In this document: positions 25,579-34,519 of the stretch, piece after piece
Numbering within the stretch: position 1 is the first letter of the stretch
Layout: every line of letters begins with the position of its first letter
DNA from: Candidatus Methylacidiphilales bacterium
GTDB lineage: Bacteria > Pseudomonadota > Gammaproteobacteria > JASGCS01
Assembly: GCA_030054035.1 (NCBI GenBank)
Contig: JASGCS010000001.1
Location: forward strand, 406,280 to 470,279
Reading direction: 5' to 3'
DNA: 64,000 nt
The notes under the pieces: generated by a model
Told to the model about the DNA's origin: nothing
The model's database searches: none
Seen by the model: the letters and a program-made list of their open reading frames with translations, nothing else
Made by a program: the position numbers and the translations under genes

Positions 25579-26817
25579 TTATTCAAATTTTTTAATCAGT
25601 ATTATTGAGTTCCTTTTACGGTCATATTTTTTTTGACGAACTAGAGGGAGTGATTCAAAACCAGTACGACGATAGCCAAGTCGAGTAAAAAAATCTTCAG
25701 CCTTAGTGGTGAGAACAAAAACTGTATGATATCCTAGTGCCACCAATTCATTTTCAGCTCTATTAATAAGCATTTTCACAATTCCTTTATTTGCGAACTC
25801 TTGTTGAACACAAACCGCGCCAAGTTCAGCCATATGTGAAGTGCGAAACAAAATTATCTCACAAGTCCCGACTAAGGCTCCCTCACTTATGGCAACTAGA
25901 AAACGGTTATAATTTTTTTCTAGGTACGCATCTGTTCTTTTTAAAAAATAATTTTTAGTATTTGGATTCATAAGCAACCATTTAATACTTGAAATATCTT
26001 GTTTAGTGGCTCTTCTAATTGAATGATGCGCACCCTTCCTAATCAACACGCCACTACCTGACTTAGTGTAAAGTTCAGTTAAAAGCCCATTGGATCGCAA
26101 ACCATTAACCAGATGCACGCGCTTAACATTACCATAAATCGCTTGTTCAATAATACTGGAAAGATTTTTATAATTTTTTATTCTTACTTTCAACCAGGAA
26201 GATATTTCATGAACCGTCACCTGAGAAGATAGTTGCGCTGAAAACAATGATCGTTTTGAAGAATAGAGTATTAATTTTTTTGCAGATAACGCTGTAGCAA
26301 AATCAACTGCTACTTGATAGGAGTTTAGTACCAATTGATTTGATTGATATGAAGCAATGGGTGAGTAAAGTAAAACTGACTTTCTAGCTGATTGTTTGAG
26401 AAGATCTGGACTGCGGATTAGAATTGTCCCTTGATAGCGATGCTCTATCCCTTCCACAACACCGACAGGTTTACATGAAACGGTGGCGGTCCCGTTTATC
26501 ACACTGTACTCATCACCCAAATACTTCTCTATTCTATAACGAACATCGCGAGATTCCCTTTGATAACGCTCAATATTTTTTTTTGGAACATGTGCTACTG
26601 CGTCAAAACTTGAACCATGCACCACTAACAAACGAGAGCCAAATCTATGGATTATCTTTATTTCTTTAACAATTGATTCCAGGACTGTATCGTGACAACA
26701 ATCTATAGGAATATGTATGACAAATAGCGCGGCATTATGATTTCGAACATACGGCGCGGCTTCTTGTAAAGTATTGAAGTACGCTTCATGGGTGTTAACA
26801 GTGATAGATTTTTTCAA
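25579..26817 (-). CDS. argA: N-acetylglutamate synthase
   Basis: First step of arginine synthesis, acetyl-CoA + glutamate. 412 residues: an N-terminal amino-acid-kinase-like domain (about 1-270, with LLVVHGSSFDAVAHV and the arginine-sensor fold) and a C-terminal GNAT acetyltransferase domain (about 275-412, with VGTCEIILF, LGAVCVQQEFANKGIVKMLI and FFTRLGYRRTGF). Its stop codon abuts that of the kinase gene directly. It starts 7 nt after the ilvD stop, so the two are likely cotranscribed, grouping Ile/Val and Arg synthesis. Confidence 0.93.
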   Translation of the reverse strand: MKKSITVNTHEAYFNTLQEAAPYVRNHNAALFVIHIPIDCCHDTVLESIVKEIKIIHRFGSRLLVVHGSSFDAVAHVPKKNIERYQRESRDVRYRIEKYLGDEYSVINGTATVSCKPVGVVEGIEHRYQGTILIRSPDLLKQSARKSVLLYSPIASYQSNQLVLNSYQVAVDFATALSAKKLILYSSKRSLFSAQLSSQVTVHEISSWLKVRIKNYKNLSSIIEQAIYGNVKRVHLVNGLRSNGLLTELYTKSGSGVLIRKGAHHSIRRATKQDISSIKWLLMNPNTKNYFLKRTDAYLEKNYNRFLVAISEGALVGTCEIILFRTSHMAELGAVCVQQEFANKGIVKMLINRAENELVALGYHTVFVLTTKAEDFFTRLGYRRTGFESLPLVRQKKYDRKRNSIILIKKFE

Positions 26818-26824
26818 TTTCGTC

Positions 26825-28510
26825 TCAACAATTGAGATCGGTTACTGCACCTAATGATGCGGAAGTAACACTAGCACGATATTTTGCCATAACACCATGA
26901 ATTTTTTTAAAGAGAGGATGCTTAAGTTTCTTTTTTCTTTTTTTCAATTCTGCTGGAGATACTTTAAGGATAAGTTCATTAGAGTTACTATCGATAGTAA
27001 TGGTATCACCGTTTTTAACTAAAGCCAACGGGCCTCCATCAAATGCTTCTGGGCTAATATGCCCAACAACAAACCCGTGAGTTCCCCCGGAAAATCGTCC
27101 ATCAGTGATTAAGGCAACATCTTTTCCCAACCCAGCACCCATTACTGCGGAAGTTGGAGCTAGCATTTCCCTCATTCCTGGACCACCCTTTGGGCCTTCA
27201 TATCTAATCACAATTACCATTCCAGCTTTAATTGATCCATTTAAAATTGCTTTCAAGGCTAATTCTTCGGAATTAAAAACCTTTGCAATTCCTGTAAATG
27301 TTAACCCCTCTTTACCAGTAATCTTAGCAACTGCACCGTCCGGAGCAAGATTTCCCTTTAATATGACTATATGACTATCTTTTTTAATTGGATTGCTTAT
27401 ATCGCTTACAATTCTCTGGTTTTCTGGATATTCTTGAACTTTGTTTAAATAATCACCTAAAGTTGTGCCATAAATTGTCTTGCATGAGGTATTAATAAGA
27501 TTTGCTAATGCTAGGCGCTTTAACAATGGTCCCAATCCGCCGATTTTAATAAACTCACTCATTGGAAATTCTCCAGATGGTCTGAGATTGCACAAGACTG
27601 GTACTTTTGCGCCTATCCTTTTAAAATCATCTAGATTTAGAGAAATTTTTGCTGAATGTGACATAGCTAATAAATGAAGAACAGCGTTAGTTGACCCTCC
27701 TAAAGCTATCACCGTTGTGATTGCGTTCTCAAAAGATTTTTTATTAATTATGCTCTTTGGGGTAATTCCCATCTCAAGGGCGTTATACAAAACACTACCT
27801 ATTTCATCGCATTCTATTTTTTTTTCTTTAGATATCGCTGTTCGTGATGACGAGCCCCAAGGTGATAGGCCCATAGCTTCAATTGCGCATGCCATGGTAT
27901 TTGCAGTATACATACCACCACAGGCTCCAGGACCTGGTATGGCTCGTTTTTCAATCTCTAAAAAATCAACTTCACTAATTTTTTTATTGCTAAACGCACC
28001 AACTGATTCAAATACTGACACTATATCAATGGGTTTATTATTATAGATGCCAGGCATAATAGTTCCGCCATAAATAAAAATTGATGGTCGTTGTAACCTA
28101 AATTGAGCAATCAGGCATCCAGGCATATTTTTATCACATGATCCAATGGTAACCAATCCGTCATACGCCAATCCGTCAGTTACAGTTTCTATTGAATCTG
28201 CAATAACTTCTCGTGAAATGAGTGAATATTTCATACCTTCATTTCCCATTGAAATTCCATCCGACATGGTTATAGTGTGAAAAAGCACTGGCTTGCAATT
28301 ATTTGCTTGTAATGATGCAACACAAAGTTTACTTAACTCGTCAAGATGCATATTGCAAGGAGTAACATTACTAGCGAGTGAGGCAACACCGACAATAGGT
28401 TTTTTAAAATCTTCATCTGAAAATCCAGTTGGTCGTAGCATCGCTCTACTTTGAGATCGAGTCGGGCCATCAAGTAGCCGCGAGGAGTATTTCCTTAAAA
28501 AAGTAGTCAT
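26825..28510 (-). CDS. ilvD: Dihydroxy-acid dehydratase
   Basis: Fe-S dehydratase of valine/isoleucine synthesis, 561 residues. Seen: [24 protein letters not shown] and [20 protein letters not shown] (cluster cysteines), and [19 protein letters not shown] near the C-terminus. The length matches the shorter IlvD form. It heads a small operon with argA and diverges from ampD with a 33-nt gap between the starts. Confidence 0.97.
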   Translation of the reverse strand: MTTFLRKYSSRLLDGPTRSQSRAMLRPTGFSDEDFKKPIVGVASLASNVTPCNMHLDELSKLCVASLQANNCKPVLFHTITMSDGISMGNEGMKYSLISREVIADSIETVTDGLAYDGLVTIGSCDKNMPGCLIAQFRLQRPSIFIYGGTIMPGIYNNKPIDIVSVFESVGAFSNKKISEVDFLEIEKRAIPGPGACGGMYTANTMACAIEAMGLSPWGSSSRTAISKEKKIECDEIGSVLYNALEMGITPKSIINKKSFENAITTVIALGGSTNAVLHLLAMSHSAKISLNLDDFKRIGAKVPVLCNLRPSGEFPMSEFIKIGGLGPLLKRLALANLINTSCKTIYGTTLGDYLNKVQEYPENQRIVSDISNPIKKDSHIVILKGNLAPDGAVAKITGKEGLTFTGIAKVFNSEELALKAILNGSIKAGMVIVIRYEGPKGGPGMREMLAPTSAVMGAGLGKDVALITDGRFSGGTHGFVVGHISPEAFDGGPLALVKNGDTITIDSNSNELILKVSPAELKKRKKKLKHPLFKKIHGVMAKYRASVTSASLGAVTDLNC

Positions 28511-28531
28511 ACTTTATTTTTAATGTAATTA

Positions 28532-28537
28532 TATACT
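28532..28537 (+). promoter_or_regulatory. Probable -10 box of ampD, leaderless spacing
   Basis: TATACT ends 6 nt before the GTG of ampD, so a start about 7 nt downstream would fall on the initiation codon itself. No Shine-Dalgarno sequence is visible. The -35 is weak. Confidence 0.45.
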
Positions 28538-28543
28538 ATTTGC

Positions 28544-29095
28544 GTGCAAAGTCGCTATAGTATTTCTATACAGGGATGGGTATCTCCATCAACATGTATT
28601 CCATCACCAAATTATGACTCCAGGACACAAGATACCATAATTAACTGCATTATAATTCACGCAATTAGCCTTCCTCCTAAAAATACAGAAACTAAATGGG
28701 TAATTGATTTTTTTACTAATCAACTTGACCCAAGTAAGCATCCATATTTTGAAACCATGCATCACTTGAAGGTTTCAAGTCACTTCCTCATTGACCCAGC
28801 TGGAAATTTATTTCAATTTGTAAGCACCAATGATCGGGCATGGCATGCTGGGGAATCTGCTTTGGATGGAGATCCAAACTGTAATAATTATTCAATTGGA
28901 ATAGAATTAATAGGCAATGATGAAGAGCCATTTAAACCGTTTCAATACGAAACTTTGACGCAACTTGCAATCACACTAAGAAAATTTTACCCTTCAATAA
29001 CCAAGGAACGTATTGTGGGTCATTGTCATGTTGCGCCTAATCGAAAAACTGATCCTGGTCCTTTTTTTGATTGGGCTTTTTTGAATAAAATGTAA
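28544..29095 (+). CDS. ampD: 1,6-anhydro-N-acetylmuramyl-L-alanine amidase AmpD
   Basis: Cytosolic zinc amidase of murein recycling; cuts the peptide from anhydro-muropeptides. 183 residues with GTG start (no ATG in frame near the family start). Seen: [11 protein letters not shown] (zinc His), [36 protein letters not shown] (Glu) and [18 protein letters not shown] (zinc His and Asp). The last 59 nt overlap the 3' end of queH on the other strand. The product feeds Mpl, encoded 5 kb upstream. Confidence 0.96.
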   Translation: MQSRYSISIQGWVSPSTCIPSPNYDSRTQDTIINCIIIHAISLPPKNTETKWVIDFFTNQLDPSKHPYFETMHHLKVSSHFLIDPAGNLFQFVSTNDRAWHAGESALDGDPNCNNYSIGIELIGNDEEPFKPFQYETLTQLAITLRKFYPSITKERIVGHCHVAPNRKTDPGPFFDWAFLNKM

Positions 29096-29702
29096 TACCG
29101 CGTTTTATTCTTTCTCTCCCTTGCTTACTTCTGGACCGATTAGTGTCTCGTAATGAGTACACACAACCACAATATTCCTGTTGGTAAAATTCTTCGGCTT
29201 TAGCTATTTCAATCATCCTACTGGAACCACCCTGTTTGCGCCAATTAAAATCCCAATAGTGAAGGTCGGTATGGCGCGAAGCACACCAATTCCCTATCCG
29301 AGTAATTTGTTCAAAATCTTTCCACCTAGAAATACCTAAGCAACTAGTAAAATACTTAAACCCGTGTTCTTTTGCGTACTGTGCTGTGCGTTCAAACCGA
29401 AAATCAAAACAAACGCTACATCGCACTCCTCGTTCTGGTTCATTTTCAAGACCGGTTACTTTTGAAAACCATTGCTCTGTGTTATAGTCTCCATCTATAA
29501 ATGGCACTCCTAGTTTTTGCGCAAATGTTATATTTTCCCTCTTGCGTAACTCATACTCTTCTTTTGGATGAATATTGGGGTTATAAAAAAATACAGAGAC
29601 TTCTAGGTTTGATTTAACTAATAGCTCTAACACGCTGCCCGAACAAGGAGCACAACAACTATGGAGTAGGATTTTTTTTGAACCGTCTGGTAAAGTAAGC
29701 AT
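29037..29702 (-). CDS. queH: Epoxyqueuosine reductase QueH
   Basis: Last step of queuosine synthesis in tRNA, the non-QueG type. 221 residues (former DUF208). Cysteine motifs for the 4Fe-4S cluster and the metal site are all visible: HSCCAPCSG (about 16-24), [15 protein letters not shown] (about 92-106) and [14 protein letters not shown] (about 178-191), plus the [19 protein letters not shown] stretch. The lysine-rich C-terminal tail (about 25 residues) is encoded across from the AmpD zinc/Asp motif, so both products are constrained there. A queuosine precursor transporter gene, yhhQ, lies at 47246. Confidence 0.95.
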   Translation of the reverse strand: MLTLPDGSKKILLHSCCAPCSGSVLELLVKSNLEVSVFFYNPNIHPKEEYELRKRENITFAQKLGVPFIDGDYNTEQWFSKVTGLENEPERGVRCSVCFDFRFERTAQYAKEHGFKYFTSCLGISRWKDFEQITRIGNWCASRHTDLHYWDFNWRKQGGSSRMIEIAKAEEFYQQEYCGCVYSLRDTNRSRSKQGRERIKRGITFYSKKPNQKKDQDQFFD

Positions 29703-29739
29703 GAGATATTTTAATTCAACTTATCTATTAATTTTAGTT

Positions 29740-29745
29740 TATACT
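29740..29745 (+). promoter_or_regulatory. Probable -10 box of the hotdog thioesterase gene, leaderless spacing
   Basis: TATACT ends 6 nt before the ATG at 29752, the same geometry as ampD, and no Shine-Dalgarno sequence is seen. Confidence 0.4.
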
Positions 29746-29751
29746 AATACC

Positions 29752-30204
29752 ATGGATGGTATGACTTATGTTCACTCAATCAAGACTGGATTGATAGAGC
29801 CCCATCCACTCTCAAAAAAATTAAACCTAACTATAAACTCATTTACCAAAGGAAATGTTTATTGTAGCGCTACAATAACTAATGAATTTGCTAGCAAACG
29901 AGGAGTTTTGTTAGGTGGGATAACATCAATGATACTTGATATGGCAATGGGATTATCTCTGGTATCATGTTTAGGTGACAATATTGGAACTTATACTATT
30001 GAGATGAAAATAAATTTTTTTAAAACTATAAGAGTTTCTCTAAACACCATCCAAATTACTGGTACCGTTTTGCATTGTGGCAAAACACTTGGACATACTG
30101 AAGCTTGTATTTTAGATTCAAACCAAACACTGTATGCAAAAGCACTAGGTACATTTATAATTTTACCAGATGAAAAAATCGATGGGCTTGCGGGAATTAA
30201 ATAG
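29752..30204 (+). CDS. PaaI/YigI-type hotdog-fold thioesterase
   Basis: Small acyl-CoA thioesterase-like protein, 150 residues from the ATG at 29752; the 17 codons upstream run through the promoter. Seen: the hotdog helix region RGVLLGGITSMILDMAMGLSL, where G-G-x-x-x-x-x-D is the PaaI-type catalytic pattern, then TYTIEMKINFFKTI and the beta strand GKTLGHTEACILD with LYAKALGTF. Substrate unknown; family members act on various acyl- or aryl-CoAs. It ends 2 nt before tRNA-Gly and diverges from queH. Confidence 0.85.
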   Translation: MDGMTYVHSIKTGLIEPHPLSKKLNLTINSFTKGNVYCSATITNEFASKRGVLLGGITSMILDMAMGLSLVSCLGDNIGTYTIEMKINFFKTIRVSLNTIQITGTVLHCGKTLGHTEACILDSNQTLYAKALGTFIILPDEKIDGLAGIK

Positions 30205-30206
30205 TT

Positions 30207-30280
30207 GCGGGTGTAGTTCAGTGGTAGAATACTGGCTTCCCAAGCCAGTAGCGAGGGTTCGATTCCCTTCACCCGCTCCA
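30207..30280 (+). tRNA. tRNA-Gly (anticodon CCC)
   Basis: 74 nt with encoded CCA. The acceptor GCGGGTG pairs with CACCCGC, discriminator T73; D-arm GTTC/GAAT; anticodon stem CTGGC/GCCAG with loop TTCCCAA, anticodon CCC, reading GGG; T-arm GAGGG/CCCTT with TTCGATT. U73, C35 and C36 are glycine identity elements. Confidence 0.97.
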
Positions 30281-30299
30281 ATTTAACAACCAATTTAAT

Positions 30300-31286
30300 A
30301 TGAAAAAACAAATTTTTAGGCATCAAAGAAAAGACCTTGGAGTTTCTGGTGACCAAGCATTTAGGAGTGAAGAATTACTTGGTAAGTATACCGAGTCTGT
30401 TTATGCAGGAACAGTTAGTTTTTTACGCAGGAAATTAACTCGTGATCTTAAAGGTGCTGATATTGCTGTAACTGGAATACCTTTTGATAGTGCCACAACT
30501 GGTAGGTCAGGTGCAAGGCTTGGGCCTCGAGCAATACGAATTGCCTCAACCACATTAGCTGAATTAGATGCATTTCCACAGTCAATAGACCCTTGTTCAC
30601 TCCTAGCAATAGCAGATTACGGTGATTGTTATTTCGAGTTAGAACAATTGCACAATATTGTTCCTATTGCAGAAGCACATATAAAATCAATTCTAGCACA
30701 AGGTGCAATGGCTTTGACTCTTGGTGGTGATCATTTTATTACCTACCCTTGTTTGCGTGCATATCATGCGCATTACCCTCAATTAGCATTAATTCACTTT
30801 GACGCTCATCCTGATACTTGGGATGACGCAGGTGGCCTCAACCATGGCACCATGTTTACTCGCGCTGTTAATGAAAAGTTAATTGACCCGAATCACTCTA
30901 TTCAAATTGGGATTAGGACTTTAGTTGAGGATGATAGAGGGATAAAAATTGTTAGCGCAGAAGATGTTGGTTCACTAGGTGCACAGGCAGTCGCGGAAAT
31001 GATTATAGAGCGAACAGCAGGCTTACCCTGTTATTTGACATTTGATATTGATGCATTAGATCCAGCTTTTGCACCTGGCACAGGAACTCCAGTGAGCGGT
31101 GGATTAACTTCTAGAGAGGCGCTAAGTATAATCAGAAAACTTGCACCACTTTCCATTGTTGGAATGGACATAGTAGAAGTTGCTCCAGCATACGATCATG
31201 CTGAAATTACGGCATTAGCTGCCGCACATATTGCCTATGATGTTATTTGTTTAATTGCACAGAATAAGGCATCTCGTTCAGGTTAA
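30300..31286 (+). CDS. speB: Agmatinase / arginase-family ureohydrolase
   Basis: Manganese ureohydrolase, 328 residues, most like agmatinase (agmatine to putrescine + urea). Seen: SGARLGPRAIRIAS near residue 77, LGGDHFITYP (metal His), LIHFDAHPDTWDD (metal Asp-His-Asp) and LTFDIDALDPAFAPGTGTPV (metal Asps), followed by GGLTSREAL. Substrate cannot be proven, since guanidinobutyrase and other ureohydrolases share these motifs. No speA is near; a putrescine/spermidine-type binding protein lies at 57138. It starts 20 nt after tRNA-Gly and overlaps the converging ybgC by 4 nt. Confidence 0.88.
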   Translation: MKKQIFRHQRKDLGVSGDQAFRSEELLGKYTESVYAGTVSFLRRKLTRDLKGADIAVTGIPFDSATTGRSGARLGPRAIRIASTTLAELDAFPQSIDPCSLLAIADYGDCYFELEQLHNIVPIAEAHIKSILAQGAMALTLGGDHFITYPCLRAYHAHYPQLALIHFDAHPDTWDDAGGLNHGTMFTRAVNEKLIDPNHSIQIGIRTLVEDDRGIKIVSAEDVGSLGAQAVAEMIIERTAGLPCYLTFDIDALDPAFAPGTGTPVSGGLTSREALSIIRKLAPLSIVGMDIVEVAPAYDHAEITALAAAHIAYDVICLIAQNKASRSG

Positions 31287-31726
31287 CGGATTTCTTCTCG
31301 CGCACCACAAGCGATTAAAATAGGTTTTAAAATTTCTGGGATTACGATTGGTTTAAATTTTATAGTATCGACACAAGTTAGCTCAACTTGGCAGGTAAAT
31401 ATTTTTCTATCTTCATTTTCTGTTGGTTGAATTAAATACACATCTTGTTGCATCACTATAGTTGCTCTTCGGTATGAAATTGGGCAACATCCTACTTTTA
31501 GTAGATTTCCAAGTCGAGCTGGATATAAATATTGTGCGTCAATCTTCTTAATTACAGCAACGACATTGTAAGTTTTCTCTAATACTTCAAGAGGGATATT
31601 GTGAAAAAGAAAAAACTCAATTCGCGCATACTCAATAAATCTTAAGTAATTTGCATAATAAACCACCCCGCCACAATCTGTGTCACCATAATAGACTCTA
31701 CAGGTATGAAAAAATTGATTTTGCAT
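31283..31726 (-). CDS. ybgC: Tol-Pal system-associated acyl-CoA thioesterase YbgC
   Basis: Hotdog thioesterase of the 4-hydroxybenzoyl-CoA type, 147 residues. Seen: VYYGDTDCGGVVYYANYLRF (about residues 11-30) with the catalytic Asp of the Y-x-D-T-D motif, then RIEFFLFHNIPLE. Normally ybgC begins the tolQRAB-pal cluster; here it ends the ruvCAB run (14 nt after ruvB) and meets speB head-on, so tol genes, if present, lie elsewhere. Confidence 0.93.
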   Translation of the reverse strand: MQNQFFHTCRVYYGDTDCGGVVYYANYLRFIEYARIEFFLFHNIPLEVLEKTYNVVAVIKKIDAQYLYPARLGNLLKVGCCPISYRRATIVMQQDVYLIQPTENEDRKIFTCQVELTCVDTIKFKPIVIPEILKPILIACGAREEIR

Positions 31727-31740
31727 TTCTACTATTATAC

Positions 31741-32748
31741 TTACAGTAAGGGAGTGGTGGGGTTTGGATTTTGCATCCCAATGACACTATACCCTGCTGG
31801 AGTTATACTTCTTCCACGAGGACCTCTTACGATGAGTTCTCGTTTAAGTAAAAATGGTTCGACAATATTTTCAATGGTACCGCTATCCTCTCCTAACGTT
31901 GTCGCAATAGTTTCAAGACCAACCGGTCCGCCACGGTAGATGTTTGCAATTGTTTTTAAAAATCTTTGATCTAACTCATCTAATCCGTGGGTGTCAACAT
32001 GGAGCATGTGTAAGGTTTCTTCTGTTATCGCAAGTGAGACAGAAGTTTCCCCACGAACAAGTGTTACATCATGCACCCTTCGGAGCAATCTATTGGCAAT
32101 TCTTGGTGTTCCTCTTGAGCAACTAGCAATTCGCTGCGAGGCTTCAGGTGATATAGAAATATTTAAAATATTACTTGAACGATGTATTATTTTTTGAATA
32201 TCTTTTTCCTCATAATAATCTAACCTTTGCACAATACCAAAACGATCCCGTAGGGGTGAAGATAGCAAACCCGCACGAGTAGTGGCTCCAATCAAAGTAA
32301 ATCGAGGAAGATCTAATTTGATCGAGCGAGCCGAAGGTCCCTCGCCTATCATTAAATCCAATTGAAAGTCTTCCATAGCTGGATAGAGCACTTCTTCAAC
32401 ATGCGAAGATAATCGGTGTATTTCATCAATGAAGAGAACATCATGTGGTTTTAGGTTTGTTAATAATGACGCAAGATCTGCGGCTTTTTCTATGACTGGG
32501 CCAGAAGTGTGTCTAATCGTTGAATTAAGTTCTCTAGCCACAATGGTAGCAAGTGTAGTTTTTCCCAAACCAGGAGGGCCAAAAATAAGCAAATGATCTA
32601 GCGAGGAGTTTCTAAGTAAGGCTGCTTTAATAAAAATAGACATCTGTTGTTTCATTTCTGACTGTCCGACATACTCCTGTAAGGTAAGTGGCCGTAATGA
32701 TAAATCCGCTGGATCGTTTGCGGTATCAACAATTTTAGAGTCTATCAT
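31741..32748 (-). CDS. ruvB: Holliday junction branch migration ATPase RuvB
   Basis: AAA+ helicase motor of RuvAB, 335 residues. Seen: [12 protein letters not shown], Walker [11 protein letters not shown] (about residues 56-65), Walker [13 protein letters not shown] (about 103-114), sensor 1 [10 protein letters not shown], arginine finger region [14 protein letters not shown], sensor 2 [16 protein letters not shown] and the winged helix [11 protein letters not shown]. Overlaps ruvA by 4 nt. Confidence 0.99.
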   Translation of the reverse strand: MIDSKIVDTANDPADLSLRPLTLQEYVGQSEMKQQMSIFIKAALLRNSSLDHLLIFGPPGLGKTTLATIVARELNSTIRHTSGPVIEKAADLASLLTNLKPHDVLFIDEIHRLSSHVEEVLYPAMEDFQLDLMIGEGPSARSIKLDLPRFTLIGATTRAGLLSSPLRDRFGIVQRLDYYEEKDIQKIIHRSSNILNISISPEASQRIASCSRGTPRIANRLLRRVHDVTLVRGETSVSLAITEETLHMLHVDTHGLDELDQRFLKTIANIYRGGPVGLETIATTLGEDSGTIENIVEPFLLKRELIVRGPRGRSITPAGYSVIGMQNPNPTTPLL

Positions 32749-33311
32749 TTCTGCAGTCCCTCTCGTATTAACTCCTCTAAACTTAACTGTTGATAATTAG
32801 GAATTGATTTAATTTTTTTTGTTGCTTCAGATAAACGAATTCCAAGTCCTACTAAAGCTCTAATCGCATCATGCGCGTTCTCACCTTGTACATCAACTTG
32901 CTCCTGCGAAATAGCAAAAAGTTTACCATGGAGCTCCAAAGCAATTCGTTCGGCGACTTTTTTACCTATTCCTGAAATGCTCGAGAGAGCAAGAATATTT
33001 TTTTTCTCGATATGTGTCGCGAGAACTGGAACCTCATACCCAGAGAGGATGGCAAGAGCTAATTTTGGGCCAACTCCAGAGACTGAAATTAGTTGACGAA
33101 ATAAACTTCGTTCCACAGCTAAATAAAAACCAAACAACAACCATTCATTCTCTCTGATTACTAAATGAGTAAAAAGAGATACCGTACTACCGAACTGGGG
33201 TAATTGAGATTTAGTGTATCGCGAGACAAAAAGATCTAAAGTAAGCCCATGAACATTTATTGATATCAAATCACCAGCCTCAACTAATACTCCTTGGATT
33301 TTACTTAGCAT
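32745..33311 (-). CDS. ruvA: Holliday junction binding protein RuvA
   Basis: Tetrameric junction-binding partner of RuvB, 188 residues from the ATG at 33311 ([11 protein letters not shown] aligns with the usual N-terminus; a GTG three codons earlier is possible). An OB-fold domain comes first, then two helix-hairpin-helix motifs ([17 protein letters not shown] and [19 protein letters not shown]), then the short C-terminal RuvB-binding domain ([19 protein letters not shown]). Overlaps ruvC by 11 nt. Confidence 0.98.
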   Translation of the reverse strand: MLSKIQGVLVEAGDLISINVHGLTLDLFVSRYTKSQLPQFGSTVSLFTHLVIRENEWLLFGFYLAVERSLFRQLISVSGVGPKLALAILSGYEVPVLATHIEKKNILALSSISGIGKKVAERIALELHGKLFAISQEQVDVQGENAHDAIRALVGLGIRLSEATKKIKSIPNYQQLSLEELIREGLQK

Positions 33312-33810
33312 AGCTATCACACGCTATGGCGCGATACGAGTGTGCGTGGCAAATACCCACTGCAAGTGCATCACTTGCGTCAACTTCCATCTTATTTCGT
33401 ATATTTAATATTATGCCGACCATATATTGCACTTGGTTCTTATCAGCACTACCATTACCTACCACAGATAACTTAACTTCTTTTGCGCTGTAAGTAAAAG
33501 TAAGCGGGCTGGCTTTGTACGCCTCACACATGCATATCCCTCTTGCGTAGCCAAGCATTAAAGATGATTTAGCATTTATACTCATGAACACATCTTCTAC
33601 TGCAATATGTTTTGGATTATACAATTGAAATATTTCTGCAAGTTGTTCTGATAGGAATAACAATCTTGCTCCCAATGGTTTTGAAGCATCTGGGCATATT
33701 ACCCCTGAAGCAATATGCTTGGTCGACACACCATCACTATCCATCACTCCATATCCAGTTTTCTTTAATCCTGGATCTATTCCAATTATTCTATTAAGAG
33801 GATCTGGCAT
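33301..33810 (-). CDS. ruvC: Crossover junction endodeoxyribonuclease RuvC
   Basis: Holliday junction resolvase, RNase H fold, 169 residues from MPDPLNRIIGIDPG at 33810; nine more upstream codons are open but outside family length. The four catalytic acids are visible: D in IIGIDPG, E in HIAVEDVF, and two D in VDASDALAVGICHA. It overlaps the yebC stop by 17 nt. Confidence 0.97.
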   Translation of the reverse strand: MPDPLNRIIGIDPGLKKTGYGVMDSDGVSTKHIASGVICPDASKPLGARLLFLSEQLAEIFQLYNPKHIAVEDVFMSINAKSSLMLGYARGICMCEAYKASPLTFTYSAKEVKLSVVGNGSADKNQVQYMVGIILNIRNKMEVDASDALAVGICHAHSYRAIACDSYAK

Positions 33811-34516
33811 TGGTATAAACCTCTTGTACATCATCAAGCGAATCTAATTTTTCTAACATCTTGTCAAGTTGCAACTGGCATTCGGCATCAATCGCAACAG
33901 TCGTAATCGGTTGCATCTCAATTAATTCGGCATCACTACTAAATCCCTTTTCGCGAAGCTTAGCAACTACCAATTCGAATGTATCAGGGCGAGTTACCAC
34001 TTCAACTCCGCACTCAGGTATAACAATTATGTCATCCGCACCTGCCTCAATAGCCACATCAAATAATTGTGTTTCAAGTGTCACATCGACAAAACGAATA
34101 ACCCCGATTTTCTTAAATAAGTACGAAACAGAACCACTCACACCAAGATTTCCATTGTGCTTAGTAAACACCGCTCGCACATCAGAAACAGTTCTTATTT
34201 TATTATCAGTTAAACAATCTACCATTATAGCGGCCCCACCGGGCCCATAACCTTCATAGACCGCTTCACTAAAGTCCGACCCTGCAATTTCACCCGTCCC
34301 TCGCTTAACCGCACGATCTATAGCATCTCTTGTCATATTTGCGTCAAGTGCTTTATGAATAGCGAGACGAAGACGGGGATTAGTTTCTTGATCTTTACCG
34401 CCTACTCTAGTTGCAGAAGTAATTTCTCTAATTAGCTTTGTAAAGATTTTTGCACGTTTTGCGTCTTGAGCGCCTTTGCGATGCTGAATATTTGCCCATT
34501 TAGAATGACCAGCCAT
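33794..34516 (-). CDS. yebC: YebC/TACO1 family protein
   Basis: 240 residues, standard YebC: MAGHSKWANIQHRKGAQDAK at the start, then ETNPRLRLAIHKALDANMTRD, EGYGPGGAAIMVDCLTDNK and a C-terminal SLDDVQEVYTN. Members were named transcriptional regulators, but more recent work ties the family to ribosomal translation of difficult motifs. Standard position just upstream of ruvC. Confidence 0.97.
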   Translation of the reverse strand: MAGHSKWANIQHRKGAQDAKRAKIFTKLIREITSATRVGGKDQETNPRLRLAIHKALDANMTRDAIDRAVKRGTGEIAGSDFSEAVYEGYGPGGAAIMVDCLTDNKIRTVSDVRAVFTKHNGNLGVSGSVSYLFKKIGVIRFVDVTLETQLFDVAIEAGADDIIVIPECGVEVVTRPDTFELVVAKLREKGFSSDAELIEMQPITTVAIDAECQLQLDKMLEKLDSLDDVQEVYTNARSS

Positions 34517-34519
34517 AAA

